From Phylloscopus collybita (lineage: Eukaryota > Chordata > Aves > Passeriformes > Phylloscopidae), in contig JAJNNQ010000075.1 in NCBI GenBank assembly GCA_027886175.1, positions 6,551,001-6,615,000 on the forward strand: a DNA stretch of 64,000 nt, given 5' to 3'. The notes under the pieces were generated by a model that did not search any database, was not told the DNA's origin, and worked only from the letters and a program-made list of their open reading frames with translations. The position numbers were made by a program, and so were the translations under genes. Below, in pieces: positions 50,041-62,082 of the stretch. The stretch's first letter is position 1, and the number at the start of each line of letters is the position of its first letter.

Positions 50041-53000
50041 AATCTTGGGGTAATTCTGCATAGAATACAAGAAAAAAAGCAACTAAATTAGTAGTTAGTA
50101 AGCAAAATTTATAACAGTCAGTATGAAAATCAAAAATTATTTTCATTACTTAGAAAAAAAAAACCTACTAAAAGTTACTTCTGTCTTCTTCAAAAAGTTT
50201 TATGCCTCATATTGTATTAGTCCAGTAGCTAAATTTTAACTCTTACGTTGTTCCATGTAGGGAAACATAACTCAGTTTTATCAGTTATACTCCAGGCAAA
50301 TTTGCAAACTAGGAAAGTATATTTTAATTCTTGTTTGTTATAAATTATTGAAGGAGGTAGCTTGATTCTTGGGGAGATGGTGTTTGAGAGGCTCTGAAAG
50401 CAGTAATTTTCCAAGTCTATTTGTCAGATCTGATGTAAGATTGATTCTGTAATACGGAGTTAATGTTTTCAAAATGAGCTGCTTGGCCAGCACACTCTGT
50501 CTGGTTCCAATTACTGTCAGTAAATCCTGAAAATTATTTTCTGAGAAGGACTTGGTGAAATCTGCATTTTAAATAGAGATAATCAGTATGAAAGTAGTTG
50601 AAAGGAGTTTTGTAATGTTTCATGCTGTATGGTTTTGGTTTTGTTTTTGAGATTGTTGATCCTGAAGTGGATGCTGTGGCTGTGCTATTCTGGCGTGCGC
50701 TGTTTCCTCTGTGGAAGCAGGATTACGAGTATGCTTAAAAGAATGGATCTCCTGGGTATTATTGCAAAACAAGTAATTGACTTTCTTTTTAAAAAAAACC
50801 TTTTGCATAAGAACAAAGATGTTTTGTAAACCCAAGTGCTGTGCACTTATCTGGTGTTTGTGACTTGCATGCTTGCCAGGTTGCACTTACTTTCTTTGAA
50901 CTAATTTTAAAAAAGTATGTATGCTCTGGGAGCAAGATTAGGATTGATATGAGTGTATAGATTGCTTCTCAGTGTGATATCCTTCAGGATTTAATTGCAG
51001 TGGAGCAGTTGAGCCCTCTTTATGCAGCAGGGAAAACAGGTGGTTGTGACACTGTACTTTCTGCAGAATCTACAGGCTGCAGCAGTAACCTAGCCTCCAG
51101 ACTCTGCTTTCAAAATTCAGTGTGATAGTGCCAGGACTTGTCATATTTGCAACTATACTCATTTGGAAGGATTGGAATACATTCACAGAGGATTATCCTT
51201 AAAATGGGAACATTCCCTATGGATCTCTTGGTGCCCTGGCCCTTACCAGCTTCTGCAGCAATTACTAAATTGCTGAAGACTTAGTTGTTTGACCCTGCTG
51301 TTAGTTAGCAGACTGTCCAAATGTGCCCTTATTGAGTAAGGTAAGCAAACGACTTTGAATGTCTGCTTGCAGTTCTCTACTTCTTCCCTCACAGTGTTAC
51401 AGAGAACTATTGTTGACAGCTGATATCACCAGAGAATTATAATTGCAAATGTGAGTGAAAAGTCATTAAGTGAAGAAGTGTGCTAAATGGATTTAAATGT
51501 CATTGATTGGAGTCTGCGACACCAGACTCAATTGATAGCCACTCAAAAGAACCCCCAAATAATCAACAACCTACTTAACAAATGACATATTTATATAGAT
51601 TCTTTGTTTCTCTCTTTTTAGGGAGTTGTTTTCCATCTGTGCTCAGCCATGTTTGAGTCAGCAGGTGTGGAGAACGTCTGTAGTCAACTTACTACAAGTA
51701 ATTCAATCTTTACCATTCATGGCATTTAGATTATTTTTTTAGAGGGCACTGCAATGAACACTTATTAGGTACACTCTTCATTTCTATTTCTTGTCAAATT
51801 TAAGGTTGTTTTTTGTCCTCGTGCTTCTGTCTTCTACTTTCTTAGATCACTGGTATGAACTTTATTCATATTTTTTCAGACTGGAGGATCTTCTGAATCT
51901 TATGCTTTAAAGATGCTGTTAAAAAGAAAGATCCCAGTTTTTACAGGCAGTTTTGTCATCTTGGATCAACAGGATTGGTTACCTTGGAAGAAAGAAAGAC
52001 AGATTATGGGCCCATATTAGGAGTTGGAAGATGCTTCAGGATAACATGGAGATATGTCAGTAGAGGGAGCTGGAAATACTTAGTGATTTGTTTTAATAGT
52101 TTATTATTAAATATCAACAAGAATCTGACCCACATTGAGCAGTCTAGTTTCCCTGTAGATCTTTACCAGAGATGAGGCAAAAATTGCTTTCCTGTAAGAG
52201 GGACCAAAAAAGGTAAATAGCTGAAACTGTGAAATTAGAACTATGCCATGGATAGAAGTAATGAATTATAATGTTAAACCTACTGAGGTTGTATAATCAA
52301 AATTTCTTGCTGACACTGAAGAAGGAATACTTCAATGGAAACTGGAGGGAAAGGATAGAATCTTCATATGAAATCTGGCCTAATATATTCATAGTATTCA
52401 TGTTTCTCCTAATTTTGTAGTTCTGGTTGTTCAGGTTTCTCTTGTGCATTCAGATGAGGCTGTCCTGCTGGAAAAGTTTAAAATCTAGAAAGTGAAAATA
52501 ACAGTGCATGTTGTTTTATGTCCTCCTGCAATATAGACTGGATGACTCTGTGCTGAGGAAGAGAAATACAAATAAGGGTGGTAATACTGTTTCTTCTTTT
52601 TTTCGGTTCTTGATTGCAGGTTAACCTACTGGTTGGGACTTTATGAGGGTAATTCATTATGATAGCTATTTAGTGTGGTAGATGAGTTTTAATTTTTTTA
52701 GCTCATTTTTAAAGCAAAATGGCCTTAAATTAGCTACTTCCTGCCTCCTGTGGTGACTGTGGAGATTACCAGTTACTGCAGAACTTCCCTTAAAAAAAGA
52801 CTTAATTTGACTGAGTAACATCTTGGGTGTGGTACTCCACCCAATGGAGAGCCAAGATACTGTTCCATAAATAAACATATGGTTTCTTTAGGCTGAGCTG
52901 TGTTGCTCAGCCAGAGGAATATGAGCCTCTAGTGGGGAAGAAGGGGGTATATAACTGCTGCCATCATTCTTAGGCAAAGCACACTACATTTAAGACTTAC

Positions 53001-53523
53001 TCAAACTTTGTTCAGACTAAGATGTGGGACAATCTTGAATCAGGATCTGAACTTTATTTTGGCTCACACCATTATCCTTTTTCAGTAGTTTGTCCTCTTT
53101 TAGAACTCCTTTTGTTAGATAAAAATAATTTCCACACAGACTTCTAGTTTGTTTTACTGAAATAATTACGTATAGTGTATGCATCCAGCCCTCACTGAGA
53201 TTCCATCTGAGGTGTGCTAATAACATTCTCCTTTCATGCTTTCCCAGTCATTTTTAAAATAGGAAGACAGTTTTTTCCTCTTTTTTTACAATTGGTAACG
53301 TTAGGTTCAATCTCTTTCATTGTGTTAAAATTCGTGTCCCAGTTTAAAAGGTCTTTCTCCCTCTTGTGCTGAATTGGTTAGTTGCACTGTGTAAGTATTA
53401 GTCATCAAAAGAAGCTGACCGTGTTTTTCTGAAAATACACAGGAAAGGTAGTGTTAAAACTACTTGTGTACACTTCCCTACTTCACTGTAATTCCTCATG
53501 GTGAGTTTTGTTAACTTGTAGTG
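50041..53523 (+). other. Intron-like non-coding DNA, nothing recognised
   Basis: AT-rich sequence with short frames only. No named repeat, RNA or exon was recognised. Confidence 0.4.
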
Positions 53524-53599
53524 CTGCAGTGAACTTCTGACACCCACACCGAGTTCACTGCAGTTCACAGTGGAAATCACTCTTGATTTCCACTGTGAA
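53524..53599. repeat. Two abutting perfect hairpins
   Basis: Hairpin 1 has a 12-bp perfect stem (53524-53535 with 53552-53563) and a 16-base loop. Hairpin 2 starts at the next base with a 16-bp perfect stem (53564-53579 with 53584-53599) and a CTCT loop. Either could form as DNA cruciform or RNA stem. The right stem of hairpin 2 is the outer end of the longer fold-back arm that follows. Confidence 0.85.
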
Positions 53600-53730
53600 G
53601 TTCTTCCTATTGTATTTCAATTTGTGTGCAGTTCAAGAATCCCCTTAATAGTTAGGTTTTAATGTTTAATTCTCAGTTCTCTTCTGGTCAATATGCATGA
53701 CTTCAAAAAAAACCAAAACCTCATAGCAAC
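53580..53730 (+). repeat. Long fold-back, left arm
   Basis: This arm pairs in inverted orientation with 54182-54337. Shared blocks include GTGAAGTTCTTCCTA, GTGCAGTTCAAGAATCCC, TTAATAGTTAGG, TGTTTAATTCTC and TCTGGTCAATA. Identity is roughly 80% over about 150 bp. The arms are separated by about 450 bp. It could be an ancient inverted duplication or the terminal inverted repeats of an unidentified DNA element. No target duplication was clear. Confidence 0.85.
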
Positions 53731-54181
53731 AGTGAGCATCTGTCAGCCTCTGTCATTTCTCATCAATCTGTGCTTGCATCAGGCATCTGAGGCTAAATTG
53801 CTTTGACTGACAGATGGACTGACTGACAAGATCTTGGCTTCAAACACACACACACAAGCATGCTCACACACTCAAGCTCCTTGGGCTCCATTTACGTTTC
53901 ACTATTTTTATGTGGCAACTGAGGCCCTGAATACAATGAGTTTCAGTGGTGATGCTGGTTGTAGAGCGAGGAAATCTTAAGATGTGGGGGAGGAGATGGA
54001 GGGAAGCTCCCTGCCTCCTCCTTATGAAAGGTGCAGTAGAAGTTTGGTGTGACTGGGAAATTAATGATGGAGGCTAGGGGAAATTGCAGTAAGTCTTGGT
54101 GATCTGCAGGGCTTTGATTTGGAATTGGTGATTGAACACAAACAGTATTGTAATGAAGTCTCTTAAATCCTGAGTTTTCCA

Positions 54182-54337
54182 TGAAAGAAATTGCATGAGG
54201 GTTTTTTTAAAGTTGTGTGTATTGACCAGAACGGAATGGAGAATTAAACATCAAATCCTAACTATTAAAGGGATTCTTGAACTGCACAGAAATTTAAATG
54301 CAGTAGGAAGAACTTCACCATGAAAGTCAATAGCCAG
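54182..54337 (-). repeat. Long fold-back, right arm
   Basis: Inverted partner of 53580-53730. If the region is transcribed from the CpG island, both arms are in the same RNA and can form a long imperfect duplex ending about 2.4 kb before mir-30d, a structure of the kind ADAR enzymes edit. Confidence 0.85.
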
Positions 54338-56762
54338 CATCCACAAATTTTCTGGTAGTTAAATAAGGCTTTTAATTTTTTGTTGTTTTTGTTATTCTGG
54401 AGTATTGACAGCTGAAGAACAGTTCCTAGGTAGGTGATCTTACATTGCTGTTAATAACAAAGAGGTAAATTTCAGATGTCAGAAGGACTTCATGTAGTAT
54501 GAAGGATCTGCATCATTCTGTGTCTTCTCTTTGTGTGGAGTTAGATGGGACTTCACACTTCAAAGAATGGTTTGTTTTATTTAACAGTCCTTTATTACTG
54601 TTCTCAAGAAAAACAGTTAAAGGCATTAACAGAAGCCAGCAGCCAATGTTCTCCAGCTTGTGATGGCATTAGAAAGAATCCTGTTTTCAGAGCTTTTAGT
54701 CTTTACAAAAACAAGAGGGCTGTGCCATTAAGGAAGATTGGTGTGTGCTCTCTACTTTTTTGTTTGAAAAGAGGAAAGTGGTTAGGAAGATAGCTGAAGA
54801 TGCTTCTTAATGAATGTATGGCTTCAGTTTTGATTGAACTTTTCTAGAAATTGGTGTCTTTCAAGCATGTAGTTGTACTGACATCTTTAATACCTCTGCC
54901 TTTTTTAACAGCACATTTGGAAATGAAAATTTTAACTCCTTTTATACAAATGTAATTACTTTGTAAGATGTTATGCAAGTTATTTATAGTTTGATAGTGA
55001 ATTCAATAAAGCAGCAAGAGATGTCATTCTCATGTAGATTGGCAATTTTGTAATGATGTACATGGTAAAACAAAACACAGTTGTGGAGAGCTTGTTCTCT
55101 TCAGGCAGGTGACATTGTAGTAACCTTCATTATTCCTTAAGAAGTGCTAAAGGAAAGCAGCCAAAGAAATGGCTCATTGCAACTTAATGCTCAGCAGCCT
55201 AATTAGTCAAATACCATGTGCCTACCTCTGCATGAAATAGCCTATTTCTTTCCGATGTAAAATAGGAATTTTCAGTTTTGGAACAGCCTGAAGAGGCCTT
55301 TGTTACAAATGACCACTGGCTTTTTAGTTATTTATTCTCAAAAATAATGAAGGTCAGTGTGGTATCTATAGTGACTGCATACCGCTTCCTGTAATAACGA
55401 AATTCACTTACTAGTAACAGCTTCTCGTGTTTCAGAGGGAAAGCTTTCCCTGAAAACTGGATGTGATTGGGTTTCTGTAACTTGAGAAATCTTGAATACT
55501 GTAGTTTTTTCTTCAGTTTCAGACTCCTTGTCATAATTTCTGGTTGGATGAGTTGCTGCGGAGGTCTAAACAGAGAGCAAGCAATCTTAAATTGCTGAAG
55601 TTTACGAATAATCTGGCACTGGAAAACTTGTGACTTGAAAAAATTATTTTCATTTGGAAGTGATAAGGACTGCTAAATGGGGAATATATCATTCTGCTTG
55701 CAGCTCTGTTAGTGGGAGGAAGGCATTCTGCTATAAACTACAAAATTGAGGCTTCTAAGAAGTATGTGAATATGATCAAGCCAGAAGATTGAATGTTCCC
55801 AGTTCCATGGTGAAATCAGAGTATTAGGAGAAAGTGCAAGAACTAACTGGGTGAAATGCTTTTAGTAGAATACTTTGGTGTAGTGTACACTATTTCCTCT
55901 TTGAGTATTATACGGTGTTAAGTACTAAATTTTTATATTTTAAAGGTTCTTTTAACTTAGAGAAAATATTGTTGGAGAACGGAATGCAAGTCTTGTGGGA
56001 GTTTTGATAGGAACTTGAAGATGGGGAGTGAAATGGTTCCATCCTGAGGTTGCTTTCCTTCTCACTCCATCCCTCTACTTTATTGCTTACCCAAAGAGAG
56101 TGGGTTTTATTTTGGTTTATTTTAATCAATTGATTGTAATAGGGCTTTAAACTGATCAGGCAGGATTCTGACCTTGAGGGTAAATATTTTCAGAATTCTG
56201 TCAAGTTTCTGCTTCTGGTATTTCTTCATTACGAACATGGCTTGTTTTTGCTTCTGTCTTTAATTTTGCATAGAGCTGTATTTAAAAACAGAAATATTTA
56301 TGAAAGGATAGCTATTTTCAAAAATCATGGGAAAGTTCAAAGAGGAAGTCTGTTTTTGAGAGCTCCAGGAATGAGCCTATAGGGTAGTAAAGTCAATGTA
56401 TCTTTAAAATAGTAATTATTTTATGTCTATTTTAAATGTATAAATGAAATATATATTTATAAATAAATATAATATATTAATAAGAATGAATCTATTTGAA
56501 CCTAAAGATATCTTAAAATGTAGATTGAGAATTTTTAATCTAGTTTTTACTTTTAGAAATACTAATTTAATGTAAGTTGTGTGTGAATCTAAAACTGTAC
56601 TTTTGCTACTGAATGAAAAGACATGTTTTCTTCAATATTAGCTGCACAGTAATTGGCTGGAATGCTACAGAAGCTTGTCTTAAATCCTTTCTTTTTTTAT
56701 TTCCCTCTCCTAGAGGTGACCAGCTGCTCTGCACCAAGGCCCTTGCAGTGATGTATCGTAGT
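54338..56762 (+). other. Non-coding DNA; candidate splice acceptor at 56713
   Basis: No coding exon recognised. AT-rich low complexity lies at 56430-56490. A strong polypyrimidine tract and TCCCTCTCCTAG/AGGTGACC ending at 56713 is a plausible 3' splice site 50 bp before the mir-30d hairpin. Confidence 0.4.
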
Positions 56763-56834
56763 CTGTTGCTGTAAACATCCCCGACTGGAAGCTGTACCAG
56801 CTCCAGCTTTCAGTCAGATGTTTGCTGCACCTGG
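56763..56834 (+). ncRNA. mir-30d: microRNA precursor mir-30d
   Basis: The mature 5p arm is at 56770-56791 (starting TGTAAACATCCCCGACTGG) and the 3p arm at 56807-56828 (starting CTTTCAGTCAGATGTTTG). Both match vertebrate miR-30d base for base as I know it. The stem pairs across the whole length with the familiar G-U wobble opposite the seed. The terminal loop (56792-56806) differs from human and is shorter, as loops are free to vary. The CCCCGACTGGAAG middle distinguishes 30d from 30a (CTCGACTGG) and from 30b/c. miR-30 family RNAs silence targets through seed GUAAACA. It sits upstream of mir-30b on the same strand, as in the known vertebrate cluster. Confidence 0.97.
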
Positions 56835-59800
56835 CTATGCTTGGACAACAGCCGAAGGAGAAGCTGTCATGAATACATATGTGCATTTATATTTGTCAAG
56901 CACTGTTTCTATAGACAGAGATGAATTGCCTCCCCATGCATTATCCTGGCTGGTAGGTGTGATGATCTGAAATCTAGTCTGAAATGGAGATCCAAAGCTG
57001 GTGCGTGAGTCGCTCAAAGCTGAGCTCTCTGCTGCTTTGTGGTATAAACTACAGGATTAGGCTTCCTTGGAATGACAAATGCTGGTGAACTTCTTCAGTT
57101 ACCCATGAACCCTTCATTGCTTTATCAATTGTCTGTTTTAACAGCTTCTGTTATTTAGGGCTATGAGGACACATTATTATCAATGCTGTCAAATACTTAG
57201 CAAGGCCTCATATCTGCTGTGCCTTGCTTTTTGTTGTTTTCTGTGGAATTCTGTATTCCAAGTCTCCTTGTGAGAAAGTTGTGCTCCTAATTATTTGTTA
57301 ACTGGGAATAGAACAAGACCAAAATAAAGGTTAAAACCACATTTTTCAGTCTGTTTTTGCTGTTCTCCCAATTCAAAATGTGTGTCTTTGTCTGTGGTGT
57401 GGTTTGTGCTGCCATCACCATGGTTTGCTTTTCATGGAAATAACAGCTTTTGAAAGTATTCCTTCAGAAGTCTTTACTGGTTCAGTTCCTGAGCAACGTA
57501 AAACAGTCATGTCATCAGGAACAGTATCTGCAGGAAAGCTTCAGCACTTTGCACTTTTCTCCAGTGGGATCTGCATGTGCTGTTGCCTGGATCTTCCCTG
57601 GGATTTCTTTCCTTCTTTGTTTCACTCTAGTCTTCTATTTCTAAAAGGATGGCCAATGAAAGTAACTGCTGCTAATACAAAAAATATTCTTCCAATAATT
57701 TAGCTCTCCATTCTTTTGCCTCTCAATTTTTTTTTTCTAATTCCCTGACACTTTGTGTAATTTAAGTGGTAGTATACCAAACCTAGGTATTTATTTGTTC
57801 AGCTTCACTGTAGTGGTTCTGTAAAAGATTATTATGACCAAAAATACAGATACTTTTAAAAAGTAAAATATTTTCTCCTTAACTTGTCAGAACTAAAACT
57901 AGGAGGATTTCTTAGTCCTAGGTGAGCTGGACTAATAGGCTTCGGAACGGTGTCAATTTTGAAACTGTCAGTGAGTGACCAAAGGGGAACCAAGGACAGC
58001 CGTTATTCTGTGATGGTCCCATTGCTGTAACAATTTCATTTCTTACCCTGTGTTCTGTCTGGTGGCATAGGAACGTGTGCTGGTAGAAGGTTGTGAACTT
58101 ATTTATTGATATAATTCATTGCTAGCACCTCTACAAAGATCTTTAAAGCAGCTTGCACACCTAATACAACCTCAATTAAAACAGCTTTTTTAAAAATAAC
58201 TGTCATATATGGTTTGATAAATCATGGCTGTATATTTATAAAAGACTTTGATGCAGAAGCTAGAGCTTGATTCCTTAAAAAAATGCTGGTAGTTGTTTTC
58301 CAAGCTTTCTTTGCTGTAAATATTTAGCATTTCCTAGTTCTAGATAGTATTTGGACTTAGAAGAAAGGAAAAGGTTTTTGTTAACAAGCTTCTTAGTTCA
58401 AAGTAAACATATTATAATTAATCTAATGTTCATTTTGGTTAGTGCTGTGTTAGCCATTCCACATGCCACATAAGTGCTGCCTTTTTTTTTTTTTTTATAA
58501 GCTTATCTCACATGCAGATTCTCAGTCCAGTCTTGCAGAATTAAACTTCGTATTGTATTGGTGTCTAATGAAATTGTGTACCTTCATATTGTACTGGTGT
58601 CTAATCCATGTACTCAAACACAGCTGTCATATGTCAGCACATGAAAATAATTTGAAATGGCTTGTAACTGCAGGAAATAAATAAATTTTAAAATCCACAC
58701 TATTTTTGTTTGAGGATTTGTTTTTTTGTTTTTTTTTTTTTTTTTTTTTTGCTATTTGAAATAAAAGGATCTGCTTTCTCTATTGTTGAAATACCAAGTC
58801 CTGAACATCTTAGCATGTCTCAAACGTGGCTGTTGTTTGCAGCTGAAGGTGGTGGGTGTTGTAGTGTTGTCCAAATGCCATGATCCCAGGTGAGCTTGCT
58901 GTACTGGGACATCTGGGAAGGGATGATGGGGATTTGGCATAGTCTCTGTGCAGTTCTGATGGGTATGAGGAGTAGAAGCAGCTGTTGCAGAATAAGGCAG
59001 GACAGGCTCACAAACACAGAAGTGTCGTCAGAGGACACGAAATGAGGAACACACATGCAGTCAGTCATCAGGGCCAAAGAGAGAGAGAGCTTACTTGAGC
59101 TCGATTTGTAGAATTTGGACAATGACCAGGGATTGGAGGATTAAGGTTGCCACCTCTCCAACCACACTGGTCAAACTTGGAGTCCATCAACAGTCTCTTC
59201 CTTATAAGAATGTAAACATAAAAGAACAGTTACAATAATAATAGATTATGTAAAAATCCATGAGAAACTCCATTACGAAAATGCAAACATCAGAAGGCTG
59301 AAAAGAAAAGGGCAACACAGAAGAGGCAGATTTGACAGGTCAGCCTGATGCCCAGCAAGCAAATGACCTCAACTTGTTGATGTAACGTCAGTGGCCATTG
59401 CTTGTGTGACATGGATCAGTTCCTGGTGTTTTGCAGCAGAGGGAAATACCTGAATGAAAACCAGGCTGGGGATCCAGAGTGATGCAGTGGCCACACAGCT
59501 GCTGCTGGCATTAGCTGTGTGTGGCTGGTGCAAGGTACAGCTGCCTTTGGTGAGAAAAGCTCGTGATTAATAGCAAGGTTGACTCTTGCTGAGCAGGTGG
59601 AGTGTCTGTGCAGTCTGGTGTTTGGCTTGCCTGTGGTGTTCCTCTGAGCACTTTCTGTGACCACTGGTGAGCAACACCCCAAAGTCCTTGGTGGCTTTGC
59701 AGTGGCCTGGTCCAGCTCTGTCTTCCCTTGCTCAGAACTCGCAGCTGTGTTCAGCAGAATTGCTTGAGCTCATGTTTTCCTTCATACAAAGAACAACTTA

Positions 59801-60696
59801 AAACATTTGGAGGGCTTCCCCCCCTCCTCTGTGCCTGAAATAATCTGCGTCTGTGGTTCCTTTTACACAGTAAGGCTGCAAACACCTGTTGAGAGAAGAG
59901 CCTGGAAAAGGCTGAAGCTCAGCCTCTTGACCGATTGGGTTCATTGAAATTTTCTCTTCCTGCACTGCTGAGGTCTTGTTTGTTCAAGACTGGACATCAA
60001 ATTAAACACACCTGTAAAATACAAGATAAAATGCTGAAGCTGAGAAGTCTTTTTCTCTTTTGCTATTATAAGGACTTGAGTTTCTGAAATACAGCTGAAA
60101 CTGGAGGTAAAAATAAGAATGAAAATAGTTGAACTAGAAGAAGTGTCTTAAAAAAAGTTCTAAAGGAAAAATGGGAATTATTTTAAGAACATAAAAATAA
60201 GATGTACAAATCTTGCAACAAATGCTGTAAAATTAGGTGCTCTAAGGAAACTGGAAATATAAAAAGTGTTGTTTTTGCATAGAATTTGAGATGGACATTT
60301 TTGAGAACTCACAGTTTTTACAACCCATTAATCTCCCATATATATTTTAGAGTTGAGTTTCAGTTTTAAAAATCATTAAGGGTTTCTGGAAGGGGCCTGT
60401 ACTGAACATCAGGGGGCTTGGCAGGTAAGTGCAATAGCATGCTCTTCTACAGAGGCTGTGAGAGAGAAGCATCTTCTTTTTTCTTTTGGACCTCTACAGC
60501 TTCAGGAACTGTATATGGATATTGTGTTCTGATATTCAGAAGATTAAATGTTAAAATGCATGGATTGACTTCATAATGTTAGTGAAGATTAATAAGAGTT
60601 GCATGTACTGTATGAGTGGTGCAAATACACCAAAGTATGTCTGTGCAGATTTATTTTTTTGATATCTTGAAAGGCACTGTTGTACTTATATAGTTC
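56835..60696 (+). other. Spacer between mir-30d and mir-30b
   Basis: About 3.9 kb of non-coding DNA. An AATAAA at 57323-57328 followed by T/G-rich sequence could end an exon or short host transcript. T runs lie at 58482-58497 and 58721-58750. A near-duplicate of about 25 bp (ATTGTATTGGTGTCTAAT then ATTGTACTGGTGTCTAAT) lies at 58553-58605. The more GC-rich part at 58780-59720 was not recognised as a named repeat. No coding gene was seen. Confidence 0.45.
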
Positions 60697-60786
60697 AGCT
60701 AATTTTTAGTTCCTGCAAATACCCTACACTCAGCTATAACAAGTGGTGGGGCTGGGGGGTGGATGTTTACTTCAGCTGACTTGGAA
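60697..60786 (+). ncRNA. mir-30b: microRNA precursor mir-30b with altered 5p seed
   Basis: The 3p arm (60752-60773) differs from the human miR-30b-3p by one base (A6G), and the following AGCTGACTTGGA is identical. The second half of the 5p arm (CTACACTCAGCT, ending 60735) is identical and diagnostic for 30b. The first half, 60714-60725, reads TGCAAATACCCT instead of TGTAAACATCCT: T3C, C7T and T9C. Two changes create C-A mismatches and one a G-U wobble against the intact 3p side. The lower stem also changed on the 5' side only, mostly to wobbles. Identity and cluster position make this the mir-30b locus. Whether it still produces a miR-30-type regulator is doubtful. Confidence 0.88.
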
Positions 60787-62082
60787 AGGCAGCTTTCCTC
60801 AATGGTCAAGTGGCATTGGAAAGCAGGGAATCCTATTTTTCAGTAGTGTTTAGTATTGAAAGCACTAATTTCTGTGGAAGCAGCATGTATTTCTAGAAAT
60901 CTCTTTATGCTCAAATTATGATTCTGGCTGTATAAAGGCCTGCATTTTTATTGGGAAACAAGCTTTAACTGATGGGATCTATATCTTTCTAATTGCAAAT
61001 AAACTGCAACAATATATCTTTGCTTGAAAAGCAACGTCTCATATACCCTGATGACAGAAATAATCTAAAACCTTATATTGAATGTTCAGTTCTCAGTTGC
61101 AGCCATGATTTATTGCTTATTATCTACTTGATCATTGTCAAAGGAGGAACAGATTTACAGGGTACTGTAAAAACAATTCCCAAACCAAGAGATCATTAAA
61201 GTAGTAAAATTACTAAGCTTTAACAATTTCTGTTGCCCTTTGCATCTTAAAAAATGATAAATATCTTTGAAAGGGGAAATCTGCATAGGAGGAAAAAGAA
61301 GACAAGCATCTTTTGTTTTCCTAGTAGCTCTTCTCTCATATCTTAGAATCACATTCCTACTGCTGATGGACATGTTGTTAAATGAGGTATGGCTTCAGCA
61401 TTTGGGCATTATTAAGTACCAAAATCTTTTAAAAAAGAACTGAAATATTTTTATTCAAATGGAAGAATGGAGGATATGGAATTTCTCATCTTTATAAAGC
61501 ATAAACTGGCTTCTTGAGGGCCACTTTTACAATCTGGTATCCTTGTTAATATTTGAAAGGCTCAGACTTAGAATGTAATATTTTTTACTTACAATGCCAA
61601 ATACATTATAAAAATTAGAGGATTTTCCTCGTTTAAACTTGTACACATGAACCCTATTTTGCTATATTTAAACTTTTTGTTGTGCTTTTAGTTTTGCTTG
61701 TAAACTGAGGAGTTGTTTTTTTTTTTTTTAATATGTAGGAGAGTCATTGTGGGCAGGTGTTATGCAAAATATGATACTGGAGTCTATTACATGGAAGGGA
61801 ACACATCAAATTCTGTATCTGAAGATTACCCATGTCTGTGTGAACACTGCAGTGCAACCATGTGTTTGCTGTGTGTGCACTTCTGCATGTTCTTTTAGAT
61901 TTCTAAAAGAACTCAGTTTAACTGATTAAACTCAGTGCATCTGTTTAGCTGGTACAAAACACATATCTCCAGCTGGGATGAGCTAGGGAAGTATGAGGAA
62001 TTCAAGTTCTCCTCTGTAGGAGAGATGATGTAATTAAAAACATTGAAAGCTTATCTCCAGAAAGAAGCTGCATGCCTGTCTC
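60787..62082 (+). other. Non-coding DNA, nothing recognised
   Basis: AT-rich sequence downstream of mir-30b, with short frames only and no recognised repeat. Any 3' end of the host transcript could lie here, but I cannot place it. Confidence 0.4.

Noticed and set aside
58780..59720. Possible further LTR element
   Set aside because: The composition differs from its neighbours, but no TG...CA ends, target duplication or convincing polyadenylation signal could be found.
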